Both the position numbers and the translations under genes were made by a program. From NCBI GenBank assembly GCA_003952965.2, contig CM025850.1, forward strand, positions 29,585,374-29,649,373: a stretch of DNA of 64,000 nt, in the 5' to 3' direction. The notes beneath the pieces were generated by a model. The model had not been told where the DNA came from. It did no database searches and saw only the letters and a program-made list of their open reading frames with translations. Below, in pieces: positions 52,649 to 64,000 of the stretch. Within the stretch, counting starts at the first letter, position 1. Each line of letters starts with the position of its first letter. Source of the stretch: Morella rubra. Taxonomy: Eukaryota; Streptophyta; Magnoliopsida; Fagales; Myricaceae.

Positions 52649-53162
52649 AGTCATTGGAGACGATTGGGCCGCTCATGAGAAGCATCTATTGCATTATGGG
52701 GGGTTCCATACTAATTGTAGAAAAGAACCCAATTCCTCTCCATCTCCACCACTTGAGATTTCGTATATTAATTTACGTATGAGTTTAAAGCATTGGCAAG
52801 GTTTCAGGTCTCTCTCTCTCTCTTTCTCTTCTATAATATTAATATATAGTAATATATAAAAATAAAATATATATATGCGCGCGCCTGAAGGTAATATATT
52901 ATATATACAATCTATTGTTATACTTACTTCCTACATGACATGAAAGGCCATGGTGCAACTCTGAATATATGTGTGTGTGTTTTTCTCATGCATTCGCTTG
53001 TTGTTTTGATGGATCCTTAATGCCTGGTTATAACGTACATAGATGGAGCGATTTACTTTAAACTCAACACGATATTTAATTAGGGGAAGAAAGGATCTTC
53101 TCTGTGAAGTGCGTCTGGTATATGGTCCATTCGCGTCTTTTTTGCTTTAGGAGACTTTAGGT

Positions 53163-53361
53163 GCCTGCGGGGGGTTGATGGTGGGGCTGGGGGGGTGGCC
53201 GCGGTTGCTTTGGGGTGGCGCTAGGGTGTGGTTATGAAAGAGCGTGTGTGAGAGATGTGCATGGGGTGATGGAAGGGCGGAGGTAGGGGATGGGAGGGAT
53301 GTGGGCGCTGGGTGGGTGCGGGCGGGGAAAGAAAGGGAGAAGAGGGAAGGGAGGGAGGGGG
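53163..53361 (+). repeat. G-rich low-complexity block
   Basis: About 200 bp dominated by GGG and GGGG runs on +. It could form G-quadruplexes if real. It interrupts otherwise AT-rich DNA abruptly. The C-rich - strand gives a meaningless Pro/Ser-rich frame. Confidence 0.8.
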
Positions 53362-53641
53362 GGACTCTAGTCACACAGAAAAAGATTATTTATTTTTCTT
53401 TTCTGTTTTATACAAGAGACAAGATTTAAACTTATAACACTCGGCAATAATTGTTGTTAAATATACACATGTGAAAGGATAAATATAATATTGTCCCACA
53501 TTAATATAGCATAACTGAACCCATACTTGAAGACTAAAATTTTAAGTTCACGAGTGGTGTCTCTGTATATCATATATTAAGAACTTGTTAGGAGACAACT
53601 TGATTTAAATGATGCGTGATCAGTTGTAGGTTTTATCAAGT

Positions 53642-53741
53642 GTTTAAGGTTTGTCATCGTGGAACCAACTCCATCAGTGCATTTCCCAACTAGGTTTTTC
53701 GTTTTCTTAAAAACGAAATCATGCATTGCTAAGACAAATAG
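53642..53741. repeat. 100-bp inverted-repeat island, left member
   Basis: The exact reverse complement of 59586-59685 over 100 bp. Contains the small hairpin TTCGTTTTCTTAAAAACGAA. Confidence 0.93.
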
Positions 53742-54010
53742 AGAACAATAAGTGAATGCATCCAGCTATCGTAGGTGCTTGACAAATTCTGTAATACCAA
53801 GTTCATACAAATATATAGTACGTGCATATATATAATATAATAATCTATATATATATAATGAGAAGGCATACACATCCGCCTGTGTCCAGAGAGGAGAGAG
53901 GGAGAGAGAGAGAGAGGGGAAGGGGGTGGGGGAGTGTTACGTCCCTTCTCCCTCTTTTTATTGGGTGGTATTTTTTTTTTTTGTTTTTGTTTTTTTATTG
54001 GGTGGTATAG

Positions 54011-54689
54011 GTGGTGGAGAGATGCGAAAGCGTCATGTCTGAACTACAAACAGAAAGACAAGTTGGGCTTGCGTGTGAGGTATCCTAAGCATCACGGCAC
54101 CTTTTGAAAAGGCAATTATTCCCGATCGCTCGGCCTTTATGAACAGGGAAAACATTAAAAATCGCATAATCGGCCGAACCCTTTTTGATTAGGCTCCTAA
54201 AATGCCAATTCAGCATCCCTGATTGGGGTGGCCTTTCCTCGGGGAAGATCCAATCTTATCTCTTCTTTTCATGTAAGTGATAGGATTTTAACCCACTTAA
54301 AAAAAAAAAAAAAAAAAAAGATTTTAGACGCCACACCAAAGCCAAACCCATTCACTTTACCAACATAAGGTTGTTCTAATACCTCTGAGTAATTGCAAGT
54401 CAGCACCATTTTAGACAATTGTGCGAGTCTAGGCCACTAGGCTAGCAAGCTCAATTAAACAGCTAAAAAAATATCGCACATTTGCGGTTTTTTTAGTAAA
54501 GTAATTTTTAATGTATTATATTCCAGTAAAATATTCTAAATTTCGCGGTTTTAGTTGTTATATCATATATATATTTTTTTAAAGTCTTTTTATATGTTTT
54601 TGATCGTATGTATAATTTTCGTATATTTTATATGATTATAGACTTATTTTTTACATCAATTTTTACTAACATTTTCGAGAGAGTAGAAA
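54011..54689. other. Ordinary-looking plant intergenic DNA
   Basis: No gene. An A run is at 54300-54319. No inverted partner was found for this part near the expected position of about 59.1 kb. Confidence 0.35.
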
Positions 54690-54985
54690 AGTCAGGTTCT
54701 TTTAATTGTTTTTTGGTTTTCAGTGTCAGATAACTCGAATACAATTATTTTTTTTTTTTCAGGTTCGTGTTCCAAAACCCAACCTCAACCCCAAAAAAAG
54801 TTAAAACTGTCGAGGTCAGGTTCCTTTAAATGTTGGGTTATGAGTTAGAGACGTGAACAGGAACCCGATTTTTCTCAAGTTCTTGTTTCACAACCTGACC
54901 TCAAAAAAGCTAAAATCGTCGGGGTCGATTGTCCTTTGAATGCTTTAGTTTCGAGTTAGAGACCCAAACACAAAACTTATTTTTT
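54690..54985. repeat. Degenerate tandem repeat, about 116-bp period
   Basis: Units start near 54760 (CAGGTTCGTGTTCCAAAACC) and 54876 (CAAGTTCTTGTTTCACAACC), and share GAGTTAGAGAC further in. A partial earlier unit begins at about 54690. Copies differ by many substitutions, so the array is old or noisy. Confidence 0.6.
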
Positions 54986-55139
54986 GTCGTGTCATGGGGT
55001 TTGGGAGGGAACCGGCGGATCTCGAGCGGCCGGAAGAAGAGGAGGGTTGAAAACCGGCAGGTCGGGGGGTTAGTTGCGAATGTTGGTTTCAGGGATAGAC
55101 GATTCTGTCGTACTGATAGTCTGGTAATTTTTTAATTCC

Positions 55140-58100
55140 TCTCTCTTTTCTTTTTACAGGAGCTAAAATCATCAATAGAATTATTATATAATTATCTCAG
55201 ACATTTTATTACTTTTTTTGATATCAGACACCATCTCATTGATATTTAAAAAATTATAGTTAAACGAACAGTCGAGAATTGGTTGAATGTTATAATTCTC
55301 TTTTGAATGATAATTTACTGATTTGATTTTAAAAGGTAAGATTTAATCAAGTAACAACAAAAAGAACTATATGATCTTTCCATCAGGTGTTTTAAGATTC
55401 ATGCTGTTAAAGAAAAGTGCAAACAACAAAAGATAAAGACCATGGGAGCATGTAATTTGTAATCCAACAATTTGTGTGGTTGAAGAGATCTGTAGGGTTG
55501 GTGTTAGTCTTATAAGTCGGGGGCTAGAGGGATCGTATTTCGCTCAATTTGAGGTATTTGGTGCATCTGGGCCACCTTAAAAAGACTGTATGTGATAAGG
55601 ATGAGGCAGATCAGAGATAAAGAAGTAGCGACTCTCTAATTCATAAGAAAAATATAGGACTGGATGGTATAGTTTCTACATCATCGAAACTAGATATAGA
55701 GCTATATTTACGTTGTTGAGGCTTCGACGCTGTGATGTGTTCTTTAACGTTATGCTTCTCATGACGTAGTCCGAACAGGAATTAAGCCATAACGCTAAAT
55801 TAGGAAAAATTCGTTTTATATTAAATAATCAAATACTTTGTCGGATTAATTAAAGAAAGCTGTGCATCGTTCATTATCATAGAAGAGTGACTCTATGAAT
55901 CTATCGGATATGGGATTATGAACACATAGATTTAGTTATAAAAACACTTTTCGTAGCACTTTGTTTATATAGTATAAGTAATCTTTTTGCGCTGAACGAA
56001 ATATTATTTTGTTTAAGTTCTTATGTCGTTTCAAGACTGATAAAAATCAGAATAAGAATCTTTGCGTGAGACACTGTTTTTTACTAGAATTCATTATTGC
56101 ATATTGAGGAACATCTTCTTATTCATACCATGTTTCGACTGAACAAGTGCTGCATAATTCGCGCCAGTTATGAAATTATGGGGTTTGATTTCTTAGTCTA
56201 GTGCTGCATACGAGAGCGAGGGAAGGCAACTGGGTGAGAACGGCGTACTTATGACGCTAGTTTAAATCATGTACTATTATTATGCGACTTATACAAGTGA
56301 GAAGCGTTACGTATTTTAGGTTTACTCAGAGTTTTATCTTAGTGATTTAACTTGGGTTAGATTTATTTAAATTCCATGTACAAGGGGGTTTGGAATTCAT
56401 TCTCGTTGCAAAATAACAAAAATACAAATTTTAAAAATAATTCATGGAGTTGTATTTTGGATAAAATGGAGAATGGAAGTAATTATAAAAGTATTCTAAT
56501 ACACCCATAGAGTGTATACACTCGGCTCGGTAGCCACTGAAGATGTATAGAAAGTAGGTGGTTGGCATGTCGGATTCATGTCATGAAAGTGATATAAAGC
56601 TTTAGGACAAAGTCGGTTACTATGCAAAATGAAATACATCGCTAGTATGTTGAATCTATCGCTTTGACTCTAATTTGCAATCACAAACAAATAGAGGGCG
56701 GTATAAGAATATTATTAAACGTGGCTTCACATCGCAAGTGTTATGTAATAAATAGACTATTTGATATCGATGTTAGATGTTTTAGTCTAAAGATGTCTCA
56801 TATTCATTAGGTTGATAGTTTCTTTTTGGTGTTATGGACTCAAGTGATTAGGTTGAAATATTTTATAATCAAAATAGTTATTTTATTTTATGGTTTCGAC
56901 CTCTAGTTTTTGAGGCAGCGAGTTTACGTAAGAGGGCCAAATTGGTCTATACGAGTCAAATCAGTTTAATACTATAAGCTTTCTACGTAATTTGGTTCAC
57001 TAAGTAGATAGAATTTTTTGTGACCTCATATATTTTTTGAAATAAATTCATTTAAAAATATATAATTATATTAAAGATTGTTATTTGTTACTTTGTCATA
57101 GTCGTGCAAATTTACACGAAAGCATCCTTAGTTTTATGGAGGAAGTGGCAAAGAAAAATTAATTCAAGTGTACCTTTCTTGATAGCAAGTATATACCTGA
57201 CGTTGAATCGCTTATACTCTCTGTGTTATCCAATGACCACACTCAAATTAAGTGGGAATGGGAGGTGTATCTACTCTTGTGGCGGTCTAGGGGATGCGTG
57301 TTTGAATTGATAACTATGGACCACGATGAAAAGAACATATTCTAGTATATGCTTGAATTTGCAGGCCGTATATATAGATAGGGTAGTCCGAAACAGAATT
57401 TCATTTTGACCATCCAGGAAGAAATCGAGGCTCGGTACGGTGTTCAACCTTTTTTTCCAGTTGTAGGCGTCGGATGTTGTGTAGAAACACATCGAACCGA
57501 GAAAAACTCATTAGGTTTAACAAGTCGCGTCTCTATCGGGCGCTAAACCTAGGATCATATTTTAATAGAGATAATCTAAACTCAGAATCTCTTTGACGTT
57601 TTTTTAACTTTACAAGTTTTTCGAGGGTCGCAGTATCGAAGGTTTGGTGAAAAAACCTGAAAATCAATGAGAGGAAACAATTTCAGGTTGTATCTCCTGG
57701 TAGTGTTCTTCTCAACTTCTAATAGTAATTGTCACTAAGTACTTATCAGGATGCATAAAGGCGAGCTAATTCGACCAGGCAGTATTTTTAGCGTTTTTAG
57801 GGTGCTAGGGGTTTGTATGGAAAACAAATAACTTTGAATAGATATTTCGAGATGTTTCTCTGATGCGGGTCTCGTCAAGCTCGAATTCAGAGGCCATATC
57901 TATGGAGGGTGTTAGTGGATATTGAACTCTCGACAGTTTTGCTTTTTTGGGGGTTGAGGTTGGGTTTGTGGACAGACACCGCATACTGATAAAAGAAAAA
58001 AGATAGCAAGCGGATTTAAATCTTGGTGGCCTGTGTTTCTCATGACATGAAAAGACAGCAACATTTTACAAGGTAGTAAGTGACGCGCTTCTTTCCTCTA

Positions 58101-59585
58101 TCTGAAGAGGTGAAATTTGTTATTGTTTTAAATTGATGGTATAGTGTAAAGAAACTAAGTCATGTATTTTATAACATCGAGATATAATTTATCTTGAAAA
58201 TTAGAGACATTACGTGAACATATACATTAAAAGTATCTTTTAAAAAATATATTGTGAATTGAACGTAAAAATATCCAGAGAATTTTATTAACACTGCTCC
58301 ATCAGGGTTTTTGCCGCGCAAGAATATTCCTTTTATCGAGATATTATATTGCATTTTGAGAAAATTAGAATCTACTTGTAGCGTCTAAAAAAAAACCAAG
58401 TGCTAAATGGTTGCGCATGATGTCACAATTCTGTATGTCGGTGTTTAAAATTTGAGTGCTTGTCTCTTTAGCTCTAGTTTGGTCTTAGTGATCTGGCACA
58501 TATTGTACCTAAGGAGATGGTTGAGCTCTGACTCCTAGCATGATTGGGCTGGGTGTACAGAAGATTATTAGAAACTTATCACTTCATAAATTAGGATGTT
58601 GTTCGGTGATAAATTATGACATTGGAGTGCTATTGGTTTGGTGTTGGTATAAATATCGGTGGTTTGTTTTATTTTCTCGTGCTTGTGTTTTTCAAGTGGG
58701 GCTTAAAATCTCATAAATGTCACATTATCATTGGAATAGTGATCAGATGGATTTAAGTGCATTGGAGCAGCCCGAGGAGAAGGCACCTAAGATGCTAGGG
58801 ATGGCTGAAGTTGGTCTATTGTTAGGATGCTCACATAACATAGACAATATAATGGCGCTGCTGGTTCGACCGCTTATGCGCATAGCATATTATTGGTATT
58901 TCCCTGCTTGATAATGGTTCGAAAGCTGATGTGATATTAATTGTGACCTTGTATCAACATAGTTGGGATTGCTGTGTGATATGAGCCTTTTTTATATAAA
59001 AGCAAAGTCTCCCGAGCTTGGGTGCTGTTGTCTTGTGTGGTGGTAAATGTTTCTTAGAGAATGGATCGCATTCGCGCTTCGCTTACTCACCTACATTCGA
59101 TACTCAATAAAAAAAAAATCAGATAAGAGAAGTAATAAATACCCACACAATAGAAATAAATGGTGCAAGAAAGTGATCTGGTAACACGGTTCGAGAATTA
59201 TGAACGAAGTACGGTGACGACGCACCTCCATCACCCTATGCCACTCATCTTTGCTCTCACATCGCCTCATATCTCGCTACTTTCAGTTCTCTCTTGAATC
59301 ACAGGATGCAGGTAGGGCTAGTTTGTATGTTTTCTACTCTTAAAGATCTTATTATATGTCTCAAAAAGCAAATATGGCGGTGTGGTTTTCATGGGGATTT
59401 AGGGGAAGTATTTTATTGAGGTATACCTATTTTTATGAGGTGTCACGTGATTCTAAATTAAATCTAGATTTTAACGTGGTATAAACTTGAAGGGATTACA
59501 AGGAATTGTGTCAAAGAGCATACGTACGGGTTAAGATAAGGATAAATGGCCTGCCATTCATTCTTTTTTTGCAATATGTCTTGGT
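55140..59585. other. No recognisable gene; predicted turn of the second inverted structure
   Basis: AT-rich and without recognisable genes or repeats. If the inverted islands on both sides belong to one fold-back, its turn lies at about 56.6-57.0 kb. I see no homopolymer or loop there comparable to the T run at 4974. Confidence 0.4.
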
Positions 59586-59685
59586 CTATTTGTCTTAGCA
59601 ATGCATGATTTCGTTTTTAAGAAAACGAAAAACCTAGTTGGGAAATGCACTGATGGAGTTGGTTCCACGATGACAAACCTTAAAC
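59586..59685. repeat. 100-bp inverted-repeat island, right member
   Basis: Exact reverse complement of 53642-53741. The flanking sequence on both sides is unrelated by eye. Confidence 0.93.
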
Positions 59686-61244
59686 TCTACTTGTGTTGGA
59701 CTAAAACGGTGACTCTCGTATCACGCTATTGGATGGGGTAACTTAGGAGAGAATTGTATGTCTTCTGAACTTAGTGTTCGCTAAAGCTATACTGATTGTA
59801 GCACGGCATCAGTCCAATCGTTGAACGTTAAAAGTCTGTCAATAAGCTGGTATAGTCGCGATATGGTATCAAGTGGTGTAGTTGCCTTATGAGTGTAATG
59901 CTGGGTACTAAGGAGTATTGATGCATGTGAATCTTTAGTTTCACATTTCATGCTCTCCCAATTTTGGGTACACATATACGGTTTAAAAAAACAACTAAAC
60001 GTTTTAGGGGTGGATCACGAGTGGATCTTTGAAATAATTTTTTAGTCTGTTATATAATCAATTTGTCATCATATACCTTGTGTTATAATTAAAAGATGCT
60101 ATAAATGAAGATGGTAAAGATCATGGAGGCAGAAACTTAGTGTTATTCGTTGGTTGTGAATGAAATAAAATCATAATAGTTATTACCTTTCTTTGGATTT
60201 TATATATATCGTAATTTGACATTTTACGGCACGCACTTGCATCACATATCTTAGTCAACTATTTCTAGGTCTGTTGATGTAAATCAAGCAAAATGTAGTT
60301 CTACTAGGTTATGGATGAATACTGTGGGGCGTGTGTTGTGAATTCAGTTACTCATACAGTTTATGTAAACTATTTGAGGTAGAAATATGCAAGTGGAGGA
60401 AAGCACCCGCATGCTATAATTGAACGAATATATGGCTCGTCATCCTAAATGCTAGGAAGAATGATAGCAGTATCATCTAGGACGATAGCATATAATAAAA
60501 AGAGCGCTCACATCTTCGAGCGTAGATACTTTCTCTCCCCTAACATGAAGAATAATCGTGTTGAGGGTGTTTTAAAGTAACATTCGATACTCATAAATGA
60601 TACTTGTATTGAATATCTAATGTGCATTTAATTAGGAATCCATCAAAACAACAAGCGAATGCATGAGAAACACCACACATATAATATCCAGATGTGGCCA
60701 AACCACTCAATATCGGTCCATTTCACCTTGTTTCTCCATATTGTAGGAAAAACAGCCTGGAGAGTGAGGTAGCGAAACGAGAAGAGGAATTGTATATATA
60801 ATATATAATTTTTTCTTGCAGGCTGCGGCTGATGCGATTTTAATTAGGTACTTATTTATTGATAAGGATAACCATTAGATGATATGAATTCTTAATTATT
60901 TTTTTAAAGTAATATATTGCACCAATATCCTGTTTGAAGTAATGACGCACGAGCAGAAGATGAGATCCGCTGAAATCTAGCGCACACATAGCGTTTATAG
61001 AAGGAAATGTCATAATTTTACTATGAAGTCTTGAAAGTGATAATCGGAAATCTCATAGATGGTGGAGATTAGAAAAGGAATTCATAGGGTTCTTCTGTAT
61101 TCCTTACCAATATTATAGTATGGATGTTGGTTATTAATATAGTACACCACCACTCCTATATCTATGCAACTCAAGATTCTAGCTGTTTCACTAATCGCAT
61201 GAGAGACCAGCCTCAGATCGTCTGTTTATCCGATATAGAACATC
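59686..61244. other. No recognisable gene
   Basis: AT-rich and without clear features. It separates the two perfect islands and is about 560 bp longer than the corresponding left interval, so the two arms do not align evenly. Confidence 0.4.
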
Positions 61245-61391
61245 AAAAGCTGCTTTTATTTACTGGATCAGAATTATATCCCAATGAGACGTTAAATCGA
61301 TACTAAAGGGGTAGGCCAATTATTGTTGATTGGGGATTTAACTCATCAATGTAACGTAATTAATTCAATTGACTTGCGCTGTGTGCAAGAT
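61245..61391. repeat. 147-bp inverted-repeat island, right member
   Basis: Exact reverse complement of 52502-52648. Confidence 0.93.
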
Positions 61392-61519
61392 TCGTACATA
61401 TATACGTAAAACATCGCAAATGATCTTGCTGTTTTGTGGTGAATCTCCTCTTCACAGTCGCATACTCTCAATCGAAAAATCAAAATTAGAAGATTATAAT
61501 ATATGCTAGATCTAAGACA

Positions 61520-61935
61520 AATATGTAGTCATATTGTGATAACCTCTCATTAGCAATGTCTAACACATCTATTGATCATGCATAAGTTAGTATAGGGTAT
61601 CGATGAGTCGTAGATAAAGCTAAATTAGTAATTCCTATGGCCGAGCCGCTAGTTTTTTTTCTAACTATTAGTACAAAATCGATTTTGTGGGTGCATAGGG
61701 CATAAAATAGACTTAAAAATTATAAGTAAAAAGAAATATTATTTGTAAGAGAGATGTTGTCTATTGCTTTTAGTCAATCTTTAAATGATGACTTTGTTTC
61801 GGGGCTGATTTCTCAGGATGCCGGGTAGGGGAGCTTTACTACTCACGCTCTTGCTCCCCTCTGACATCCCAGGCATCAGGTATAGCCTCAAAGGTCGCAT
61901 GATACGTCAATTCCATTATTATGAATTATATTTTA
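61520..61935. repeat. Degraded inverted copy of 52.12-52.40 kb
   Basis: Short shared blocks in inverted order: AATGAGAGGTTAT near 61543 (left at about 52386), AAAGCTCCCCTACCC near 61830 (left at about 52192), ATCAGCCCC and CTATACCTGATGCCT. Between them the sequences diverge by indels and substitutions, and the MITE interior is not recognisable in this copy. Confidence 0.7.
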
Positions 61936-62474
61936 ATACGGTAATTTATACTCTGCATATATATCAGTATCATGTATTGAATTTCTGTCTTTTCGAACGA
62001 CAATCGTTTGCAATGACTAGTATCTAGTCGAAATATGATTAAGAAACATTAAAAAGAGGGCTCAATCACTTTTAATAGAAGGGGCAATAGGTTATTTTTA
62101 ACGCGGGCAATTGGTTAGGCTATACATATCCAATCGTTACTGTAGTACCTGGGAACTCTAGGAACAAAGAGCGTAACAGCAACTATAATGATCTCAATAT
62201 TTCGATAATTTTCGAATAGGATTACCTACTAGCTTAGTATCGTATTGATTTCTGATCGATAATGTTTACTTTAATATGGTATGATCTTTCAATTGTCCAG
62301 CTATCGTTCAAAGAATACTAGCAATATATAGGTTTTGGCCTTGTTTATTGTGTGGTCCTTTATTGATCCACCATTACTTAGTGAGTATGTTTATATACAG
62401 TGACCTATCTTAACATCAGCTTGTATTCTTTAAGCACTAATCATATGTATTTCTCTGTATTCATAGTTTAAATT

Positions 62475-62640
62475 TTTCGGGGAGAGACAAGGAGGGGAGC
62501 GGGGTGGGGGGCGGGGAGGAGGGTGGGGCCAAAGCATGGGGGGGTGGGGCAGGAGGGAGGTGTGAGGGGGGGAGGCGAGAGGGGGTGGATGGAAGAGGAG
62601 AGGGTGGGGGAGGATGGGGGGCAGTGCTAGAGGGTGTAGA
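62475..62640 (+). repeat. Second G-rich low-complexity block
   Basis: About 165 bp of GGGG-rich sequence on +, similar in style to 53163-53361 and also G-rich on the same strand. A mirror copy would have been C-rich. Confidence 0.8.
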
Positions 62641-64000
62641 TATATATATGGAAATAGACAGATAATTAGACACTGTAGCTAATATGTAGAACAAAAGAGA
62701 ATTTAAAGAATACTGAAGGTCTCGCACATCATAATCAACGTAAACAAGTCTTTTTGTAGCATAGAAAATTCTTAGAAAGAAATGCTTTGTTTAAGGGTGA
62801 GGAAGACAGCAAATTCCTTACTATCTATCTTCTTATTCTATTTTTATAAAATAAGTCATTATACTAATGACAAATTCTTTCCTTTGTAATACTTTATTTC
62901 TAAACGCACCTATATTATACTTATTAAATAGTCATTATATTTTTATTATTTACCAAATTACATAAAATCAATTTTCTCTTTTAGATGACATTTTAATAAA
63001 CTTTACAATAGTAAATGTCAAAACATTATTTAAAATTACATTTTAAATAAAATATATATACAGAACCATTTTATTGTCTACCCAATGTTCTTGCACAAAA
63101 TCTTAAAAATTATGTCACACCAATTTTCAGATAGCACAATCACTCATCTGAATGGTGACAGTGCTGGCACGATCGCTTTCATAAAGTCCCTGTATTGCGA
63201 ATCCAAGTGCTCTACATTACACGTGACTAAACAGTCATATTAATAGAATCAGAAATGTAACCAGGAAGAATTCAGTCGCTTATGGAATTACTACTTTTTT
63301 GATATATCTGTGCTGACATTACGACTCTCAAAGAAATAGACTCCGAATGCAATTGATGATGGATAGATCTATAGGTGGTTCGAGTTTTTCTTTGTAATAT
63401 ATATATAAGGATATGGTATTTTGGAATACGAGATAACTCATATATGATATAAGGATGCGATACCGTAGAGAAGAACTTTCTAAGATAGAAATATTTCATA
63501 TAAGACAGTTACAAAAAACCTGCACAACATAAAACCAAGAGAGATAACTTGCTTGTACAGTGTCAGATAAATAGAAATAAAGATGAACAGTGTCCTTACA
63601 AACGAGTAATTCTATGCTAGGAAAAAACGAATGCCTGTTGCGTAGTGTCGGTATTGTTTGTCTGTGGCATTGTGTGTAGTGAATTGTCGAATAATGCTTG
63701 GGACGTAGGCGGATTGGAGTGCAGGTCGTTTGGAATGATGGTGGGGTTTGAGGAGGAAGTGGGCTCAAAGACGTGATTAGGAGCGAGGGAGGGAATTTTG
63801 CTAGTGAATATAATAGGCGGTAGTGTAATAATAAATACGTGAGAGGCGTCGTATGAGCATACTGAGGAGATGTAATGGAACGGAGATATGGGTCCCTTAT
63901 GAGGAATAATTGATGGATTGCAGAAATTTCAGCCCGGTCCTTGTGGACGAGAACTGGTATTAAGACTATATTCTTGTACTAGCTAGAGAAACGGTTGCTG
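62641..64000. other. No recognisable gene
   Basis: AT-rich to about 63100, mixed afterwards. No convincing coding or RNA feature. The window ends here. Confidence 0.4.

Larger units (their letters stand above)
51881..53159. other. Island of ordinary-looking plant intergenic DNA
   Basis: Contains a MITE-like element with clean terminal repeats, a (TC)n run at 52809-52828 and (TA)n/(GC)n at 52868-52884. No gene is seen. Part of it is paired with 61.2-61.9 kb in inverted orientation. Confidence 0.45.

Noticed and set aside
53147..53374. Pro/Ser-rich protein on the - strand (also 62461-62727)
   Set aside because: Translation of low-complexity G-rich DNA. No signal peptide, domain or splice structure.

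Overview
This is a flowering-plant nuclear genome window. Genes are split by many GT-AG introns, intergenic DNA is AT-rich with several MITE-like elements, and the proteins are plant forms of conserved eukaryotic families. I cannot name the species. Exon boundaries below were worked out by hand from splice sites, reading phase and family knowledge. For the ABCI, NDR and CK1 genes every exon phase closes and gives a full-length protein.

Region 1 (1-9987) is a near-perfect inverted repeat. Arms 1-4851 and 5136-9987 are joined by a 284-bp centre made mostly of a 135-bp T run. Each arm carries the first four coding exons of a CHR8/CSB (ERCC6) SNF2 helicase, and both copies stop in the middle of exon 4 at the centre. 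Each arm also carries the head-to-head upstream region and the start of an ABC-I ATPase gene. Only the right arm continues into the complete ABC gene. The arms differ by a few substitutions and 1-bp indels. A fold-back or two-haplotype assembly join is the simplest explanation, but a young real palindrome cannot be excluded from sequence alone.

Region 2 (9.8-42.2 kb) is ordinary genic DNA. It holds a cytosolic ABC ATPase (ABCI20/21 type, 300 aa), an NDR-family AGC kinase (557 aa), a casein kinase 1-like kinase (456 aa), all on +, and on - an ESCRT-III subunit of the VPS2 class that lacks its first coding exon. MITEs, a hAT-like element, a possible SINE and a 222-bp direct duplication lie in introns and intergenic DNA. 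The two kinases are neighbours, but nothing shows that they form one pathway.

Region 3 (about 42.84-64 kb) changes character. I recognise no gene, only short open frames, and long stretches look like no plant family I know. Islands at about 51.9-53.1 and 54.0-55.1 kb look like ordinary plant DNA (MITE, degenerate tandem repeat). Two perfect inverted matches (147 bp and 100 bp), plus degraded flanking matches, pair 52.1-53.7 kb with 59.6-61.9 kb. This suggests a second fold-back near 56.6-57 kb in low-accuracy sequence. I found no convincing new biological system. The main result is structural: one near-perfect palindrome, one degraded palindrome, and three loci (both CHR8 copies and VPS2) that stop at these structures.
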